A stretch of DNA of 35,313 nucleotides, from assembly GCA_029974225.1 (NCBI GenBank), contig JARKSP010000027.1, positions 1 to 35,313 of the forward strand, read 5' to 3'. The stretch's first letter is position 1. The number at the start of each line of letters is the position of its first letter. The translations under genes were made by a program, and so were the position numbers. The notes under the pieces are model-generated. The model was not told where the DNA came from, did no database searches, and was given only the letters and a program-made list of their open reading frames with translations. This DNA is from Erysipelotrichaceae bacterium (GTDB lineage Bacteria; Bacillota_I; Bacilli_A; Erysipelotrichales; Erysipelotrichaceae). Positions 33,396-35,313 of the stretch are shown piece by piece.

Positions 33396-33416
33396 TCGTG
33401 AATTCACGATTATTTT
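33389..33416. terminator. Perfect 28-base palindrome, bidirectional terminator
   Basis: AAAATAATCGTG followed by AATT and CACGATTATTTT is fully self-complementary. The permease stop TAA (33393-33395, plus) and the rarA stop TAA (33410-33412, minus) both lie within it. It is symmetric, so it works from either side. Confidence 0.85.
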
Positions 33417-34669
33417 AATGTTTTCAGTTTATTTGTTCGATAATACTGTTTAAGTTTAAAATAGTTTTTAACTAATGACTCTTCATAAGGATTACTGATA
33501 TTGTTATTGGGAACGAAGAACTCCATATCTTTCAGTTCATCTGGCAAATACTGTATTCTGCTGAATTTGTGATAGCCACTATAATCATATTTATCCTCAT
33601 CAGCTAAACCAACAGGATTTAAACGAAGATAAACGGGAACAGCATATGGTGATTTTTCAGCAACTCTGTAGGCATTGTGAACACTATCGACAGCGCTTCG
33701 GCTTTTTGGCGACAGGGCCAGTTCAATAACAGAGACCCCAAGCGGAATCAATGCTTCAGGAAAGCCAATTCTTCTGGCTGCATCAAGAGCATTGACTGTT
33801 CTGGCACAGGCTGCCGGATTAGCTAAGCCAACATCTTCATAGGCAATAACCAACAGTCTTCTTTCAATAGAATCTAAGTCGTTAGCCATTGCCAGCCTAG
33901 ACAGATAAAATAGTGCAGCATTTACATCACTTCCTCTAATGGATTTCTGAAAGGCACTGACCGCATCATAATGACCATCTTCGTCATGGTCATAATGCAT
34001 ATTAGCCATGGAAGAATACTTTTTAACCAGTTCGACATCAATATGGTTATTGAAACAGCCCATAGCACAGATTTCAATCAGATTGTAGGCATATCTTAAA
34101 TCACCGTTGCAATGGTAGGCAATCAGCCTTTTAGCATCAGCATCAATAGAGATGGTACCTTTATAACCTTTTTCACTTGTTAAAGCAAAGTCAATGGCTT
34201 TTTCTGCATCGTCAACCGTTAGAGATTTAACTTCCAGTAAATGGCAACGGCTTCTGACTGCCGGATTAATCGCAAAATAGGGATTTGAGGTGGTTGCCCC
34301 AATTACAGTTATCAGTCCTGTTTCAATATGAGGCAGCAGCAGATCCTGCTTGTCTTTATTTAAACGGTGAATTTCATCGATAATCACTATCAGACCGTTT
34401 GATAGTTTAGCCTGTTCAAAAATCTCGACCAGATCTTTTTTATTCCCGGTAACAGCACTGATGGAACGATAAGGAAGATTAAGTTCGCTGGCTAAGGCCA
34501 GGGCTAAAGTGGTTTTTCCAAATCCGGGAGGGCCATAAAAAATCATTGAAAACAGATGCTGCTGGCTGACACAACGTCGTAATAACATGTTTTCACCGGT
34601 TAAATGTTGCTGACCAAATACTTCATCCAGTTTTGTTGGCCTTAATCTGATAGCTAAAGGTTGCTGCAT
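33410..34669 (-). CDS. rarA: Replication-associated recombination protein RarA (MgsA)
   Basis: AAA+ ATPase of the clamp-loader branch that acts at stalled forks with SSB. Walker A is GPPGFGKTTLALALA (about residue 46), Walker B VIIDEIHRLNK, sensor region GATTSNPYFAINPAVRSRC, followed by the tetramerisation/MgsA C-terminal domain (KSIRGSDVNAALFYLSRLAMANDLDSI, then IAYEDVGLANP). The N-terminal RPTKLDEVFGQQHL is typical. Length is 419, normal for the family. AAGGAG lies ahead of ATG 34669. It runs against the fork, convergent with the ABC exporter and divergent from dtd. Confidence 0.96.
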   Translation of the reverse strand: MQQPLAIRLRPTKLDEVFGQQHLTGENMLLRRCVSQQHLFSMIFYGPPGFGKTTLALALASELNLPYRSISAVTGNKKDLVEIFEQAKLSNGLIVIIDEIHRLNKDKQDLLLPHIETGLITVIGATTSNPYFAINPAVRSRCHLLEVKSLTVDDAEKAIDFALTSEKGYKGTISIDADAKRLIAYHCNGDLRYAYNLIEICAMGCFNNHIDVELVKKYSSMANMHYDHDEDGHYDAVSAFQKSIRGSDVNAALFYLSRLAMANDLDSIERRLLVIAYEDVGLANPAACARTVNALDAARRIGFPEALIPLGVSVIELALSPKSRSAVDSVHNAYRVAEKSPYAVPVYLRLNPVGLADEDKYDYSGYHKFSRIQYLPDELKDMEFFVPNNNISNPYEESLVKNYFKLKQYYRTNKLKTLK

Positions 34670-34707
34670 AATTTTCTCCTTACAGATATTTTAACATTAA
34701 TCAAAAT

Positions 34708-34717
34708 AGTATAAAAT
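34708..34717. promoter_or_regulatory. Overlapping divergent -10 elements of rarA and dtd
   Basis: AGTATAAAAT reads TATAAA/TAAAAT on the plus strand for dtd and TATACT on the minus strand for rarA, in a gap of only 54 bases. The dtd ATG lies eight bases or fewer past the -10 and has no ribosome binding site, so its mRNA may be leaderless. Confidence 0.45.
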
Positions 34718-34723
34718 AGAAAT

Positions 34724-35200
34724 ATGAAAATAGTGATTCAAAGAGTAAAAAGAGCTTCAGTAGCAATTGAAGGGCAAATATACAGTTCTATAGAAAAAGG
34801 ATATCTGATACTTGTCGGATTTTCAGCAGCTGATGAAGAAGAAGTTCTTATTCCGATGGCCAAAAAACTGCTGGAACTTAGAATTAATGAAGATCAGCAG
34901 GGGAAAATGAACTTATCAATCATGGATATTGAAGGAGAGATTCTTTCTGTATCACAATTTACGCTATATGCTGACTGCCGAAAAGGAAGAAGACCTTCTT
35001 TTACCAATGCCTGTTCCCCTGAAAAAGCCAGCCAGTTATATGATAGGTTTAACGATATTTTAAAACAGAGTGGCCTTAAGGTTGAAACAGGAGTTTTCCA
35101 GGCTCTGATGGAAGTTGAATTAATTAACGATGGACCTGTGACTGTAATCTTAGATAGTGATATAATGTTAAAGAGACCTACTATGAAAAATCAAGTGTAA
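34724..35200 (+). CDS. dtd: D-aminoacyl-tRNA deacylase
   Basis: Dimeric proofreading enzyme that frees tRNAs wrongly charged with D-amino acids (and glycine on tRNA-Ala). The N-terminus MKIVIQRVKRASVAIEGQ is typical, the active-site motif SQFTLYADCRKGRRPSF (about residues 78-94) is intact, and the cross-subunit GPV motif is present in NDGPVTVILDS. The GVFQALMEVELINDG segment differs from the usual GxFGADM wording. Length is 158, slightly above the common 145. The start ATG 34724 has no ribosome binding site. In many Firmicutes dtd follows relA; here it stands alone beside rarA. Confidence 0.95.
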   Translation: MKIVIQRVKRASVAIEGQIYSSIEKGYLILVGFSAADEEEVLIPMAKKLLELRINEDQQGKMNLSIMDIEGEILSVSQFTLYADCRKGRRPSFTNACSPEKASQLYDRFNDILKQSGLKVETGVFQALMEVELINDGPVTVILDSDIMLKRPTMKNQV

Positions 35201-35241
35201 ATTAAGTTAATTTGAAAATCATAGTAAAAAGAACCTTAAAT

Positions 35242-35286
35242 AAAGATTTGTAAAAATATACATTATATTTTTAAAAAATGATCTTT
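35242..35286. repeat. AT-only nested inverted repeat after dtd
   Basis: AAAAATATA (35252-35260) and TATATTTTT (35264-35272) are exact reverse complements around CAT, enclosed by AAAGAT (35242-35247) and ATCTTT (35281-35286). It may serve as a weak terminator for dtd, but the stem has almost no G/C. Nothing else is seen in the last 113 bases. Confidence 0.4.
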
Positions 35287-35313
35287 GAAAATTTATTACT
35301 TGAACTAGTTGAT

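Noticed and set aside
29274-35313. parA/parB, mnmE, mnmG or rsmG downstream of jag, as usual in Bacillota
   Set aside because: The genes after jag are an ABC exporter, rarA and dtd; the segregation genes that must recognise the parS sites are not in this window.

Overview
The window is the replication-origin region of a low-GC Bacillota chromosome. Gene content and order (dnaA-dnaN-yaaA-recF-gyrB-gyrA, serS, tadA-dnaX-recR on one arm; rpmH-rnpA-yidC-jag on the other), strong AGGAGG-type ribosome binding sites, TTATCCACA DnaA boxes, a serine T-box and two perfect Bacillus-type parS sites all point there. The loss of ybaB between dnaX and recR, a divergent SerRS, an LL-diaminopimelate aminotransferase and the rearranged order would fit an Erysipelotrichia-like gut bacterium; that placement is inference, not proof.

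Left arm (1-16.7 kb), read right to left away from the origin: dnaA, dnaN (terminator), then yaaA-recF-gyrB-gyrA as a tight operon, a T-box-controlled serS, a VanY-type D,D-carboxypeptidase flanked by two parS sites, then tadA-dnaX-recR plus an unassigned 304-residue protein. A CYTH-domain protein and NAD kinase lie divergently at the far end. Nearly all of these genes run on the minus strand, i.e. with the replication fork.

Origin (about 16.66-17.06 kb): a 400-base gene-free stretch with at least five consensus DnaA boxes, several one-mismatch boxes, a 52-base imperfect direct repeat at 160-base spacing and nested inverted repeats at its right edge. A further DnaA-box pair lies between dnaA and dnaN, giving the bipartite layout known from Bacillus.

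Right arm (17-35.3 kb), mostly plus strand: instead of rpmH directly next to dnaA there are about 12 kb of other genes. These are an exported glucosaminidase with a dockerin-like tail, a membrane-anchored protein with a cohesin-like domain, an HtrA protease, a GntR regulator with a divergent BtpA/SgcQ-like + mannose-family PTS (IIB-IIC-IID, no IIA) operon, a YggS-type PLP protein, DapL, a dicarboxylate/amino-acid symporter and a prepilin peptidase. Then follow the conserved rpmH-rnpA-yidC-jag block, an ABC exporter pair, and rarA facing away from dtd.

Working together: the core genes cover replication initiation (DnaA, origin), elongation (DnaN, DnaX), topology (GyrAB), repair (RecF, RecR, RarA), segregation (parS), translation quality (TadA, SerRS, Dtd) and membrane insertion (YidC, Jag). 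The accessory block adds cell-wall remodelling, surface protein quality control, sugar import and lysine/peptidoglycan precursor synthesis. The most unusual observations are the dockerin/cohesin-like gene pair beside the origin, parS placed inside the vanY promoter, the symmetrical four-half-site operator of the PTS operon, and hairpins that double as terminators, stop-codon sites or ribosome-binding-site locks.
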